Positions 25,005-34,022 of a stretch of 54,940 nucleotides of DNA are shown here, piece by piece. Source of the DNA: Pelagibacteraceae bacterium AG-430-P08 (GTDB lineage Bacteria; Pseudomonadota; Alphaproteobacteria; Pelagibacterales; Pelagibacteraceae). Below the pieces are notes generated by a model. It was not told where the DNA came from and did no database searches. It saw nothing but the letters and a program-made list of their open reading frames with translations. The first letter of the stretch is position 1. Every line of letters starts with the position of its first letter. The stretch is taken from positions 1 to 54,940 of the forward strand of contig QCOL01000006.1 of NCBI GenBank assembly GCA_003212925.1, given 5' to 3'. The translations under genes and the position numbers were made by a program.

Positions 25005-25958
25005 ATGAAAAAAATTTTGGTTACAAGGAAATTAATCAAAGAAAGCGAAGATAAAGCTTCTAAAACATTTGAACCAATATTCAATTCTAATGACGAGTTA
25101 TACTCACAATCAAAAGTCATAGAGATGAGCCAAGGTTGTGATGGGATCCTATCCTCTTTAACTGATAAGATGGATAAAGAAACTATTAATAAGTTACCTG
25201 ATACAATAAAGATAATTTCAAATTTTGCAGTTGGATTTGGAAATATAGATTTGGAAGCAGCAAAAAAAAGAGGAATTGCAGTTACTAATACACCTGAAGT
25301 TTTATCAGATGCAACAGCAGAGATTGGTATTCTCTTAATATTAGGTGCTTGTAGAAGGGCTGCAGAAGGAATTGAGTCTGCCAGAGAGGGTGGATGGAAA
25401 TGGTCTGCAGATTATCTGATTGGTAAACAATTAACCGGAACAAGGCTTGGGGTTTTGGGAATGGGTAGAATTGGACAAAAAATTGCTAGGATTGCTAAAT
25501 CATTAGGAATGATTATTCACTATCATAACCGGTCAAAACTGAGTGAGGAAAAAGAGCAAGGTGCCATTTATCACGATAATTTAAAAAGTCTTTTTTCAGT
25601 GTCAGATGTTTTATCTATTTGTTGTCCAGCAACTAAAGAGACTGAAAATATGATAAATAAAGAGACAGTTGAGTATTTCCCTAAAGGAGCAGTAATCACT
25701 AATGTTGCAAGAGGTGATATAGTTGATGATGATGCGTTGATAGATGCACTTAACAGAAGAAAAATTTATGCTGCAGGACTTGATGTTTATAAGAATGAGC
25801 CAAATTTAAATCCAGGATACTCAAAGATCAAATCAGCTTTTATTTTACCTCACTTAGGTAGTGCAACTAAAGACACTAGAATAGCTATGGCAAACCTTGC
25901 GATAGATAATATTGACGAGTTCTTTAAGACAGGAAATTGTACAAATAAAGTAAATTAA
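25005..25958 (+). CDS. D-2-hydroxyacid dehydrogenase (glyoxylate/hydroxypyruvate reductase-like)
   Basis: A 317-residue NAD(P)-dependent enzyme. The Rossmann motif GVLGMGRIGQKIA begins near 149. The substrate and catalytic set is NFAVGFGNID near 74, Arg in NVARGDIVDDDAL, Glu in DVYKNEP and His in LPHLGSATKDTR. The closest known types reduce glyoxylate or hydroxypyruvate. It lies 12 bases after the GlcD-like gene, so a hydroxy acid could be both produced and consumed in this cluster. Exact substrate not determined. Confidence 0.88.
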   Translation: MKKILVTRKLIKESEDKASKTFEPIFNSNDELYSQSKVIEMSQGCDGILSSLTDKMDKETINKLPDTIKIISNFAVGFGNIDLEAAKKRGIAVTNTPEVLSDATAEIGILLILGACRRAAEGIESAREGGWKWSADYLIGKQLTGTRLGVLGMGRIGQKIARIAKSLGMIIHYHNRSKLSEEKEQGAIYHDNLKSLFSVSDVLSICCPATKETENMINKETVEYFPKGAVITNVARGDIVDDDALIDALNRRKIYAAGLDVYKNEPNLNPGYSKIKSAFILPHLGSATKDTRIAMANLAIDNIDEFFKTGNCTNKVN

Positions 25959-26009
25959 TTCTACTTCAGATTGAAATTAATTTAAATTCTGCGACATCTA
26001 CCCTATTTT

Positions 26010-26038
26010 TTGGAAAGACTCTAAATTGATTCTATGCT
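26010..26038 (+). promoter_or_regulatory. Candidate sigma-70 promoter for the TRAP operon
   Basis: TTGGAA at 26010-26015 and TATGCT at 26033-26038 are separated by exactly 17 bases and lie 38 bases before the dctP ATG, in the only long spacer (118 bases) of this cluster. Each hexamer matches the consensus at four of six places. In DNA this AT-rich such matches are common, so this is a suggestion only. Confidence 0.3.
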
Positions 26039-26066
26039 TAAATTGATCGAGTTAATTAACTTTAAT

Positions 26067-26071
26067 AGGAG
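26067..26071 (+). promoter_or_regulatory. Strong Shine-Dalgarno site of dctP
   Basis: AGGAG five bases before ATG is one of the best ribosome-binding sites seen in the window, where many genes have little or none. It fits abundant production of a periplasmic binding protein. Confidence 0.65.
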
Positions 26072-26076
26072 TAATA

Positions 26077-27234
26077 ATGACAAAAGAAAATAAATCATTG
26101 AAGGTGAAAACATCTTCAAGACGTAAGTTCTTTAAAACTGCTGCTAAAGCTTCTGCTGTAGCTGCAGCTGCGGTTGCAATGCCAAACATAGCAACTGCTG
26201 GCGGTCATAAAACTTTAAAGATGCAAGCTGCATGGCCAAGTGGAGCAAACATCTTTTTTGAAATGGCTGGAGACTACTGCAAAATGGTAGATGAGATGTC
26301 TGGAGGTACACTTAAGATTGATCTTCAACCAGTTGGAGCAGTCGTAAAGACTTCAGAAATCGGACAAGCAGTAAGTTCTGGTGTAGTAGATATGGGTCAC
26401 TGGGTGACTGCATATTGGTATGGTAAAAATCCAGCTGCATCATTATTTGGAACTGGTCCTTCATACGGTATGTCATCTCAAGAAGTTATGGGATGGATGG
26501 AGTATGGTGGAGGAAGAAAACTGTATGATGAAACTCTTGCAAAAGTAGGTTTCGATTACATTGGTTTTTTCCATATGCCTATGCCAGCACAGCCTTTTGG
26601 TTGGTTCAAAAAGAACGTAACAAAAGTATCTGATGTTAAAGGTATGAAGTATAGAACAGTTGGTCTAGCGACTAACGTTTTGACTGCGATGGGAATGGTA
26701 GTTAGACAATTACCAGGTGGTGAAATTCAGCCAGCTATGAAAACTGGTTTGATTGAAGCTGCTGAGTTTAACAACCCAACTTCAGACTCTCAATTTGGTA
26801 TGCAAGACGTTTCTAAGCACTATCACTTAGGAAGCTTCCACCAATCTCAAGAGATGTTTGAGATTCCAGTTAACAAAAAAACATACAATAGTTTATCACC
26901 TGCGCACCAAGCGATATTGAAAAATGCTGCTTATGCTGCAAATAGTGATAACTACTTTAAAGCTTTAGTAAGATACTCAGCTGACTTAGCTAAGTTGATG
27001 AATGAGCATAAAGTAAATGTTTACCAAACTTCAGATGAGATTTTGGCTCAACAATTAAAAGGTTGGGACAAAGTAATTGGTGACTTTAATAAGAAAGATC
27101 CTTTCTTTAAGAAAGTTGTTGATTCTCAAAAAGCTTATGCGAAGAGAGTAATGAAGTACTTGCTGATGAATCAGCCTAATTACAAACTTGCATATGAAAA
27201 TGAGTTTGGTCCAATTGGAAAAGTTAAGATATAA
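26077..27234 (+). CDS. dctP: TRAP transporter substrate-binding protein, DctP family (TakP-like)
   Basis: A 385-residue periplasmic binding protein. The N-terminus has a twin-arginine signal (SSRRKFFKTAAKASA), so it is probably exported folded by Tat. The body has motifs of the TakP/mannitol-chloroaromatic subgroup that binds 2-oxo acids and other monocarboxylates: MVDEMSGGTLKI, YWYGKNPAASLFG, KGMKYRTVGLA, LPGGEIQPAM and AAEFNNPTSD, in which the Arg and Asn/Asp belong to the ligand pocket. A hairpin terminator separates it from the membrane subunits. Substrate is inferred from subgroup and neighbours, not seen. Confidence 0.88.
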   Translation: MTKENKSLKVKTSSRRKFFKTAAKASAVAAAAVAMPNIATAGGHKTLKMQAAWPSGANIFFEMAGDYCKMVDEMSGGTLKIDLQPVGAVVKTSEIGQAVSSGVVDMGHWVTAYWYGKNPAASLFGTGPSYGMSSQEVMGWMEYGGGRKLYDETLAKVGFDYIGFFHMPMPAQPFGWFKKNVTKVSDVKGMKYRTVGLATNVLTAMGMVVRQLPGGEIQPAMKTGLIEAAEFNNPTSDSQFGMQDVSKHYHLGSFHQSQEMFEIPVNKKTYNSLSPAHQAILKNAAYAANSDNYFKALVRYSADLAKLMNEHKVNVYQTSDEILAQQLKGWDKVIGDFNKKDPFFKKVVDSQKAYAKRVMKYLLMNQPNYKLAYENEFGPIGKVKI

Positions 27235-27257
27235 TTAACTTTTATAAATTTTAATGA

Positions 27258-27279
27258 GGGGGCTTCGGCCCCCTTTTTT
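27258..27279 (+). terminator. Intrinsic terminator after dctP
   Basis: A perfect six-pair G+C stem, GGGGGC-TTCG-GCCCCC at 27258-27273, is followed directly by six T. It lies 24 bases after the dctP stop and 41 bases before dctQ. It should stop most transcripts, giving more binding protein than membrane subunits, with readthrough or a second promoter for dctQM. Confidence 0.88.
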
Positions 27280-27319
27280 ATTTGATTAATTCAAGACAAT
27301 TCAATAAGAGTCTATATCT

Positions 27320-27913
27320 ATGATGAGATCTTACATAAAATTTGCTGATCGTTTGAGTGTCTCGATGGGTAAAGCATTCTCGTGGTGTATAGTAATTTTG
27401 ATGGGCGGAACATGCTATGAAGTTTTTATGGCGTATGCTTTGAATGCCCCAACCTTGTGGAATTTCGATTTTAGTCTTCAGATGTATGGTGCAATTTTTA
27501 TGATGGCAGGAGCTTATACTTTATGTACCGAAGCGCATGTTAGAGGAGATGTTATATACAGATTATTTTCTCAGAGAACGCAAGCTTGGATAGATGTTGT
27601 TTTATATTTTATTTTCTTCTTCCCTGGCGTTATTGCTTTGGCTTTTTATGGTTATGAATATGCAGCATTAGCATGGAAAATTAAAGAAACAAGTTGGAAT
27701 AGTCCTGCACAAATTCAAATTTATATGGCAAAATCTTTAATACCATTATCTGGAGCACTTTTAACACTTCAAGGAATTGGTGAGGTATTTAGATGTATCA
27801 TTTGTATTCAAACAGGTAGTTGGCCTGAAAGAGGAACAGAGCGTGATGCTGAGGAAACTGAAAAAGTATTAATGAGAACTTCACAAGAAGGAAACAAAGA
27901 AGATGTTATTTAG
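27320..27913 (+). CDS. dctQ: TRAP transporter small membrane subunit, DctQ family
   Basis: A 197-residue inner-membrane protein with four helices, the DctQ layout, including the GAYTLCTEAHVRGDVIYRLFS segment (about 73-93) that family members share as AY-L-x-x-HVR-D. The soluble tail after residue 165 is polar. It forms the membrane complex with DctM, whose gene it overlaps by 11 bases. Size suits the larger DctQ subgroup that goes with TakP-like binding proteins. Two ATG codons open the ORF. Confidence 0.9.
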   Translation: MMRSYIKFADRLSVSMGKAFSWCIVILMGGTCYEVFMAYALNAPTLWNFDFSLQMYGAIFMMAGAYTLCTEAHVRGDVIYRLFSQRTQAWIDVVLYFIFFFPGVIALAFYGYEYAALAWKIKETSWNSPAQIQIYMAKSLIPLSGALLTLQGIGEVFRCIICIQTGSWPERGTERDAEETEKVLMRTSQEGNKEDVI

Positions 27914-29264
27914 TCTTACAAATCCAGAAGTAGCAATTATGATGATGGGAATATTTCTATTTGCCGTCTTATTAGGTTTTCCTATTGCTTTCACTTTAAT
28001 GGCAATGGGTTTAGGTTTTGGATACTACGCATATTTTGATCCGACTAAGATGGAGCATCTTTTTGATAACAGGATATTTCAACTTTTTGTCCAAAATACT
28101 TATACTGTAATGGATAACAATGTGTTAACCGCAGTCCCCCTCTTTTTATTTATGGGGTATTTAGTTGAGAGAGCTGGGATTGTTGCAAAGTTATTTTTTG
28201 CAATAAGATTAGCATCTCACAAACTTCCAGCTTCAATGGCAGTTGCTGCATTGATTACCTGTGCACTATTTTCAACCGCAACAGGTATCATAGGAGCAGT
28301 AGTAACGTTAATGGGTCTTCTCGCTTGGCCAGCAATGATTAAAGCTGGTTATGATAAAAAATTTGCATCTGGAATTATTTGTTCAGGAGGTTGTCTAGGA
28401 ATTTTAATTCCACCTAGCATTATGTTGATTGTTTATTCTGTAATTGCCCAATTGTCGCCTTTACGATTATTTGCAGCTGCAATTTTCCCAGGATTAATGT
28501 TAGCAGGACTTTATATCGGTTATGCGGTATTTAGGGCTTGGATGAATCCTTCGATAGCTCCAAAACCTGCAGCAGAAGAGATTCCTCCTACTGCAGTAAT
28601 TTTGAAAGAAGTTTTAGTTTCTTTCTTACCATTATTTTCTTTAATAATCCTAGTTTTAGGGACAATACTTGCAGGTATAGCAACCCCAGCAGAGGCAGCC
28701 GCTGTTGGTGCATTTGGTTCATTAGTGCTTTCATATTTTTATAAAACACTTAAATGGAAAAATTTTAAAGAGTCAGTTTTTCTTACAGCAAAAACAACAG
28801 CCATGATTATGTGGTTGTTCATTGGTTCTTGGACATTTGCCTCAGTATTTTCATACTTGGGTGGTCACGAAGTTTTTGAGCATTTTTTCAAATCTTTAAA
28901 TTTACAGCCTTGGCAGTTTTTAGTTATTACCCAATTAATTATATTTTTATTGGGATGGCCCCTAGAATGGACTGAGATATTAATCATATTTGTGCCGATA
29001 TTTTTACCATTAGTTGAATTTTTTGGAGTTAATCCATATTTTTTTGCAATGTTAATCGCATTAAATTTACAAACCTCATTTCTGACACCCCCCATGGCAA
29101 TGTCAGCTTATTATTTGAAAGGAGTTCAATCAAAGAATGTTGAACTTATGGAAATTTTTGGAGGGATAATGCCTTTCTTAGGAATTGTAATTTTAGCGAT
29201 GGTTCTGATGTATTTATTCCCAGGAATAGCACTTTGGTTACCAGAGACATTATTTGCAAATTAA
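27903..29264 (+). CDS. dctM: TRAP transporter large membrane subunit, DctM family
   Basis: A 453-residue protein with about twelve membrane helices, the ion-coupled permease of the TRAP system. Motifs include MDNNVLTAVPLFLFMGYLVE near 63-82, GIICSGGCLGILIPPSIMLI near 157-176 and ATPAEAAAVGAFGSL near 262-276, all typical of DctM. The system uses a Na or H gradient, not ATP. It is followed after 6 bases by the amidase gene, suggesting transport and hydrolysis genes share a transcript. Confidence 0.93.
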   Translation: MLFSLTNPEVAIMMMGIFLFAVLLGFPIAFTLMAMGLGFGYYAYFDPTKMEHLFDNRIFQLFVQNTYTVMDNNVLTAVPLFLFMGYLVERAGIVAKLFFAIRLASHKLPASMAVAALITCALFSTATGIIGAVVTLMGLLAWPAMIKAGYDKKFASGIICSGGCLGILIPPSIMLIVYSVIAQLSPLRLFAAAIFPGLMLAGLYIGYAVFRAWMNPSIAPKPAAEEIPPTAVILKEVLVSFLPLFSLIILVLGTILAGIATPAEAAAVGAFGSLVLSYFYKTLKWKNFKESVFLTAKTTAMIMWLFIGSWTFASVFSYLGGHEVFEHFFKSLNLQPWQFLVITQLIIFLLGWPLEWTEILIIFVPIFLPLVEFFGVNPYFFAMLIALNLQTSFLTPPMAMSAYYLKGVQSKNVELMEIFGGIMPFLGIVILAMVLMYLFPGIALWLPETLFAN

Positions 29265-29270
29265 TTTTAA

Positions 29271-30599
29271 ATGACAGATATATTTTCTTTAAGTCTTGAG
29301 GAACTAGCAAAAAAGATAAAAGATGCCCAACTTACATCAATCGAAGTTTGTGAAAAATATATTGAACGAATAGATAAGTTTGAAAAAGACGTAAAAGCCT
29401 GGGCACATTTTGATAAAAAAGTTTTATTAGAAAAAGCAAATGAGGCTGATGATCATAGAAGATCAGGAAAACCAGTAGGACCACTGCATGGTGTGCCGAT
29501 AGCAGTTAAAGATATTATTGGAACTGTTGACATGCCTACTGAGTGTGGAACTGTAATCAGGAAAGGAAAATCATATTCTCAAAATGCTGAAATAATTGAT
29601 TTGCTTCATGCATCAGGAGCAATTGTCATGGGCAAAACAGCAACCTCAGAACTTGCCTACCTAGGACCTCCAGCTACAACTAATCCTCACGACAAAGATA
29701 GAACACCGGGTGGTTCATCTAGTGGATCAGCAGCTTCAGTTGCTTCCTTTATGGCACCAGCTTCTATTGGTTCTCAAACAGGAGGATCTGTAATAAGACC
29801 AGCGTCTTATTGTGGTGTAGTTGGTTATAAACCAAGCTATGGACTAATTTCAAGAAACGGAGTTCTAAGAACCTCATACAGCTTAGATCAAATTGGAATG
29901 TTTGGTCGTAAAGTTGAAGATGTAGCTATGTTAGCAAAGGTATTGATAAAGAAAGATAAATATGATCCAGCTACGATTCATTACTCTACAGAAAATATTT
30001 TAACTGAAACTAAGAAAGGTCCAATTTTTGAGCCTAAGTTTATTTTTTATAAAACTGATCATTGGAAAATAATTGATAAAAAATCACGAGAGTCTTTTGA
30101 ATATTTTATTAAATCCTTTAAAAAAAATATTGAGATATTTGATACTCCCTCATATTTTAAGGATATACACAAATATCACCAAATTATTCATGAAACAGAC
30201 TTAGCAAACAATTTTTCTGTTTATTTTCAAAAATTTAAAAAGAAACTTTCAAAGTATATGCAGGATGCTATTTCAAATGGAAATAAATACACCGCAAAAG
30301 AATACGCCGAGGCAATTGATTTTATGAAAAGAAGTTATGAGTCTTATGAAGAAGTATTTGAGGACTATCATGGAGTATTATCGCCATCTAGTCCAGGTGT
30401 TGCACCTAAAGGATTAAAGAGTACTGGAACAGCAGAATTTAACAAAGTCTGGTCTTATTTAGGTACCCCCTGTATATCACTACCTTTACTTGAGGGCGAA
30501 AATAATCTACCATTAGGAGTTCAATTAATTGGCAGCAAATATGATGATCATAGATTTTTAGGTGTTGCCAATTGGCTTGAAAAGGAGTGTCAGGATTAA
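29271..30599 (+). CDS. Amidase signature family enzyme
   Basis: A 442-residue amidase with a complete Ser-cisSer-Lys triad: Lys80 in IAVKDIIG, Ser149 in PGGSSSGSAAS and Ser173 in SQTGGSVIRP. The spacings of 69 and 24 residues equal those of malonamidase E2. A GVVGYKPSYGLISRNGV segment follows. It hydrolyses an amide to acid and ammonia, but the substrate is unknown; it is not obviously GatA, since gatB and gatC are absent. It sits 6 bases after dctM, so an imported amide or its product is a natural guess. Confidence 0.9.
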   Translation: MTDIFSLSLEELAKKIKDAQLTSIEVCEKYIERIDKFEKDVKAWAHFDKKVLLEKANEADDHRRSGKPVGPLHGVPIAVKDIIGTVDMPTECGTVIRKGKSYSQNAEIIDLLHASGAIVMGKTATSELAYLGPPATTNPHDKDRTPGGSSSGSAASVASFMAPASIGSQTGGSVIRPASYCGVVGYKPSYGLISRNGVLRTSYSLDQIGMFGRKVEDVAMLAKVLIKKDKYDPATIHYSTENILTETKKGPIFEPKFIFYKTDHWKIIDKKSRESFEYFIKSFKKNIEIFDTPSYFKDIHKYHQIIHETDLANNFSVYFQKFKKKLSKYMQDAISNGNKYTAKEYAEAIDFMKRSYESYEEVFEDYHGVLSPSSPGVAPKGLKSTGTAEFNKVWSYLGTPCISLPLLEGENNLPLGVQLIGSKYDDHRFLGVANWLEKECQD

Positions 30600-30603
30600 C
30601 TGT

Positions 30604-30780
30604 ATGAATAAAATAACAACAATAATAGGTTTGTCATTTGCTGTTTTCTTTTTAATTGGTTTAGCGACTACTCTTACTAGATCAATGATGATCGGTTTTT
30701 TAGATGTAATTCCAGTTTATTTGTTGATGGGTGCTGCCATCATAATGATGATTTACGAAGCCTTCTTTGATAAAAGTTAA
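30604..30780 (+). CDS. 58-residue membrane protein
   Basis: From the ATG at 30604 it has two hydrophobic segments, about 5-21 (TIIGLSFAVFFLIGLA) and 29-51, separated by TLTRSMMIG, and ends in EAFFDKS. I do not recognise it. A longer in-frame start would overlap the amidase gene with charged residues, so the ATG four bases after the amidase stop is preferred. It is probably co-transcribed with the amidase and the EamA gene. Confidence 0.55.
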   Translation: MNKITTIIGLSFAVFFLIGLATTLTRSMMIGFLDVIPVYLLMGAAIIMMIYEAFFDKS

Positions 30781-30791
30781 TTTGTCGTAAA

Positions 30792-31697
30792 TTGAATAAT
30801 TCGAAAAAAAATTTTTTTTCATTTTCCTTATTATTTATTCAGCCAATTTTTATGGCTAGTAATCTTGTTGTAGCTAGAGGTGGTGTCGAGTTTGTACCTC
30901 CAATATCATTAGCTTTTTGGAGATGGACACTAGTTTTTTTGATATTATTACCTTTCACATACATAACATTAAAAAAAAATTTTAAGATTATTAAAAAAGA
31001 ATATAAAAAATTATTTTTTTTAGGCTCAATGGGATGTGGAGTATGCGGGGCCTTTCCATTTTTGGCAGGTGAAACTACAACTGTAACAAATATGGGAATT
31101 ATTTATACATCTTCACCTGTGTTCATAATTTTGATTTCATACTTTTTTTTTCATGAAAAAATAAATTTAACGAAAATAATTGGATTAATTGCATGTTTGA
31201 TAGGAGTCTTTACAATTATTATAAAAGGAGATTTAAATTTATTAATTAATTTACAATTTACTATCGGTGATTTATGGATGTTGGCTGCCGCTATTGGATG
31301 GGCATTATATTCAATTTATTTATTTTATTGGAATTCAGAACTAAAAATTTTTGAAAGATTTACCTTAATATCATTTTTTGGAGCTTTAAGTTTATTACCA
31401 TTCTATATAGGTGAGGAAATATTTTATAAACAGACGGTTTTTATGCCTGAATTTTATTTTTGGGTAATCTTTGCTGCTATTTCGCCAGGAATAATTGCTT
31501 TTACACTTTACACTGTTGCCCAAAAAAAATTAGGTGCGTCTTTAACAGGTTTCACTCTTTACGTTTTTACAGTCTACGGAGCAATTTATGGTTATTTTTT
31601 ATTTGATGAAAAATTTGAAAGTTATCATTTCATCGGAACAATTCTGGTATTTTTTGGCATATACTTAGCAAAGAAAAAAAATGTTAAAAAAGTTTAG
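30792..31697 (+). CDS. EamA/DMT-family transporter
   Basis: A 301-residue protein with ten predicted helices and two EamA repeats; the first has ISLAFWRWTLVFLILLPF and ETTTVTNMGIIYTSSPVFI, the second AISPGIIAFTLYTVAQKKLG. These inner-membrane carriers move amino acids or metabolites, usually outward. The start is TTG, as the first ATG would remove half of helix one. It overlaps the alpha/beta hydrolase gene by 17 bases. Substrate unknown. Confidence 0.86.
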   Translation: MNNSKKNFFSFSLLFIQPIFMASNLVVARGGVEFVPPISLAFWRWTLVFLILLPFTYITLKKNFKIIKKEYKKLFFLGSMGCGVCGAFPFLAGETTTVTNMGIIYTSSPVFIILISYFFFHEKINLTKIIGLIACLIGVFTIIIKGDLNLLINLQFTIGDLWMLAAAIGWALYSIYLFYWNSELKIFERFTLISFFGALSLLPFYIGEEIFYKQTVFMPEFYFWVIFAAISPGIIAFTLYTVAQKKLGASLTGFTLYVFTVYGAIYGYFLFDEKFESYHFIGTILVFFGIYLAKKKNVKKV

Positions 31698-32499
31698 GAA
31701 TATTTTGTTGTTATTTTTTCAAATAGTTATTTTTGTCTATTTTTTAATCTTAGTTTTTTTATATTTTTATCAGAGAAATTTATTATATCATCCTAATGAA
31801 AATAATTATTCTGGTGATCAAATATCAGTCCCTATTGAAAAAGTAAAAATTAAGACGGAGGATAACATTGATTTATTGGGCTGGTTTCATGAAAAAGACT
31901 TAGAAAAATATAAAACAGTTTTATTTTTTCATGGAAATGCCGGTTCCCTTGAAAATAGAATTCATAAATTAAACCATTTCCATAAAATGGATGTTAATTT
32001 TTTAATAATTGCCTGGAGAGGCTTTAGTGGCAATAAAGGTAAACCATCTGAGGAAGGCCTTTATAAAGATGGAAGAAGTGGAATAAACTGGCTAGTTAGA
32101 AAAGGTGTAAAGGAAGAAAATATCGTTATTTATGGTGAGTCATTAGGAACTGGTGTTGCAACTCATTTGTCACAAAATAAAAATTTTGCTGGCGTTGTAT
32201 TGGAAACTCCTTTTACTTCTATGATTGATGCAGCCAAAACATTTTATCCGTATGTACCTGTAAGTTTATTATTGAAAGATAAATTTGATAATAAAAGCAA
32301 AATTAAGAATATAAATGTTCCAATTTTAATAATGCATGGTGAGGCTGATCAAATTGTTCCATTTTTTATGGGAAAAAAAATGTATGAAAAGGCTAATGAA
32401 CCGAAATATTCTTATTTTACAAAACATGACAATCATATGATGGAGTATGATGAAAACCTTGTTAATGCCCTTAACTCATTTTTAAAAAGTTTAAATTAA
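31681..32499 (+). CDS. Membrane-anchored alpha/beta hydrolase (BEM46/YfhR-like)
   Basis: A 272-residue serine hydrolase with one N-terminal helix (about 8-29) that anchors it to the membrane. The oxyanion loop FFHGNAGS is at 82-89, the nucleophile elbow YGESLGTG with Ser154 at 151-158, and the acid/base residues are in HGEADQIVPF and the late HDNHMMEYD. This is the pattern of the BEM46 group, whose natural substrates are mostly unknown. It overlaps the EamA gene and has 49 bases before the next ORF. Confidence 0.87.
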   Translation: MLKKFRNILLLFFQIVIFVYFLILVFLYFYQRNLLYHPNENNYSGDQISVPIEKVKIKTEDNIDLLGWFHEKDLEKYKTVLFFHGNAGSLENRIHKLNHFHKMDVNFLIIAWRGFSGNKGKPSEEGLYKDGRSGINWLVRKGVKEENIVIYGESLGTGVATHLSQNKNFAGVVLETPFTSMIDAAKTFYPYVPVSLLLKDKFDNKSKIKNINVPILIMHGEADQIVPFFMGKKMYEKANEPKYSYFTKHDNHMMEYDENLVNALNSFLKSLN

Positions 32500-32548
32500 G
32501 CCACAATATCAACAAATATACTTCAGAATTTGATTTTATTAAAAGATA

Positions 32549-33112
32549 ATGAAAAGATTATCTGTTTTGTTTATTGCGTTCTTTGTTTTTACTACCAAAG
32601 TTTATTCACAAGATGAATTTTTTCAACCAGACGATTTATTTCACATAGATCACATGGATTCACATAACAAAGAATTTAGTTTATATTTTAAAGGTAGAGA
32701 AAAATCTATTTTAGCAAGAGGCGAAAATGAAAATTATATAAATGATTATCCAAAGGATCTTTATATTTATAATCATTTAACAAAGTCCTCTTCACCTCTA
32801 ATTTCTTATGAGTGGTTTCCTTCTCAAGCTAAATACCTTTTAAAAGAATATGATTTTCCAGTGTTTCCAGATGATTTTGCATATTATTTATTAAAAGACG
32901 ATAAAACATTAGTATTGATTAGCGCCGTGAAAAGTTTAAGGGCTAATCTTAAATATGACATTGCTAGTAAAAAACTAGAGCTTTATCCAACCACGGGTAA
33001 ATTCGATTTTATAATCTCCTCATTTTCTAGAGATTGTGGTCATTATAAATTTGATGATAATTATAAATGTAATATCTACAAGCCTTTGATTTCTAGCAAT
33101 TTAATCAATTAA
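32549..33112 (+). CDS. Secreted protein of unknown function
   Basis: A 187-residue protein that I do not recognise. A signal peptide is clear (LSVLFIAFFVFTTKVYSQ, cleavage near 20). The mature part starts with an acidic/aromatic stretch (DEFFQPDDLFHIDHMDSH), and has two late cysteines in RDCGHYKFDDNYKCNIY that could form a disulfide. No transmembrane segment or catalytic motif follows. Its end overlaps the convergent ftsY gene by 8 bases. Confidence 0.62.
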   Translation: MKRLSVLFIAFFVFTTKVYSQDEFFQPDDLFHIDHMDSHNKEFSLYFKGREKSILARGENENYINDYPKDLYIYNHLTKSSSPLISYEWFPSQAKYLLKEYDFPVFPDDFAYYLLKDDKTLVLISAVKSLRANLKYDIASKKLELYPTTGKFDFIISSFSRDCGHYKFDDNYKCNIYKPLISSNLIN

Positions 33113-34022
33113 TTTGAGTAAAAGCCTCAGCAAATTTTTCTGCTTCGAACAACTGTAAGTCGTCTTCTTTTTCACCCAAACCTAGCGCAATAATTGGAAT
33201 TTTATATTTTTTTGCTAGTGCTAACAAAATTCCTCCTTTGGCTGTGCCATCTAATTTTGTCATCACGATACCAGTTATTGGGATGATTTTGTTAAATTCT
33301 TCGACTTGATTTAATACATTTTGTCCTGAGGTTGCGTCTAAAATTAAGATAACATTATGAGGCGCGTTGGGATCTATTTTTTTTGTGACATTCGCTATCT
33401 TTTTATATTCTTCCATTAAATTTTTTTTATTTTGGAGTCGTCCCGCAGTATCTATTAAAACTTGATCAAAATTATTTTTAATAGCTTCATCTAATGCTTT
33501 AAAAGCAACTGAGGCGGGATCAGCTCCTTGAGATGATTTTACAATTTGAACATCTACTTTACTTGCCCAATTTTCTAGTTGTTCAATTGCAGCGGCACGA
33601 AATGTATCTGAAGCTGCAAATATGACTTTACTGCCGTTCTTCCTTAATATCTTTCCTATTTTACCGATAGTTGTTGTTTTCCCAACGCCGTTTACCCCAG
33701 AAATTAATGTTGCATTAAGCTTTTCTTTTTTTTCGAAAAAGGATTTATTTTCTAAAGGTTTCATCAAAGAAATTATGTATTCTTTTAAAATAGAGTTTAT
33801 CTCTTTAGATAGTTCTTTATTTGGATCAATTTTTTTTCTAGAAATTATTTCTTTTATTTCAGAGGCAGCTTCAACTCCCACATCTGATTGAATTAAAAAT
33901 TCCTCAATTTTATTTAAATTTTCGTCATTAATTTCTTTTTTGACAATTATTTCTTTAAGTCCTGATGTAAACGCTGATGCACTTTTTTTAAATCCGATTT
34001 TAAATTTATCAAAGATTCCCAT
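33105..34022 (-). CDS. ftsY: Signal recognition particle receptor FtsY
   Basis: A 305-residue SRP GTPase that docks ribosome-Ffh complexes at the membrane. The N domain is followed by the G domain: P-loop SGVNGVGKTTTIGKIG from 108, ASDTFRAAAIEQLE at 137-150, DTAGRLQNK, then TKLDGTAKGG and the C-terminal EAEKFAEAF. The acidic A domain of E. coli FtsY is missing; only a short amphipathic lead (FDKFKIGFKKSASAF) remains, common in alphaproteobacteria. It abuts dapF by sharing one base; ffh, its partner, is divergent beyond dapF. Confidence 0.96.
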   Translation of the reverse strand: MGIFDKFKIGFKKSASAFTSGLKEIIVKKEINDENLNKIEEFLIQSDVGVEAASEIKEIISRKKIDPNKELSKEINSILKEYIISLMKPLENKSFFEKKEKLNATLISGVNGVGKTTTIGKIGKILRKNGSKVIFAASDTFRAAAIEQLENWASKVDVQIVKSSQGADPASVAFKALDEAIKNNFDQVLIDTAGRLQNKKNLMEEYKKIANVTKKIDPNAPHNVILILDATSGQNVLNQVEEFNKIIPITGIVMTKLDGTAKGGILLALAKKYKIPIIALGLGEKEDDLQLFEAEKFAEAFTQIN

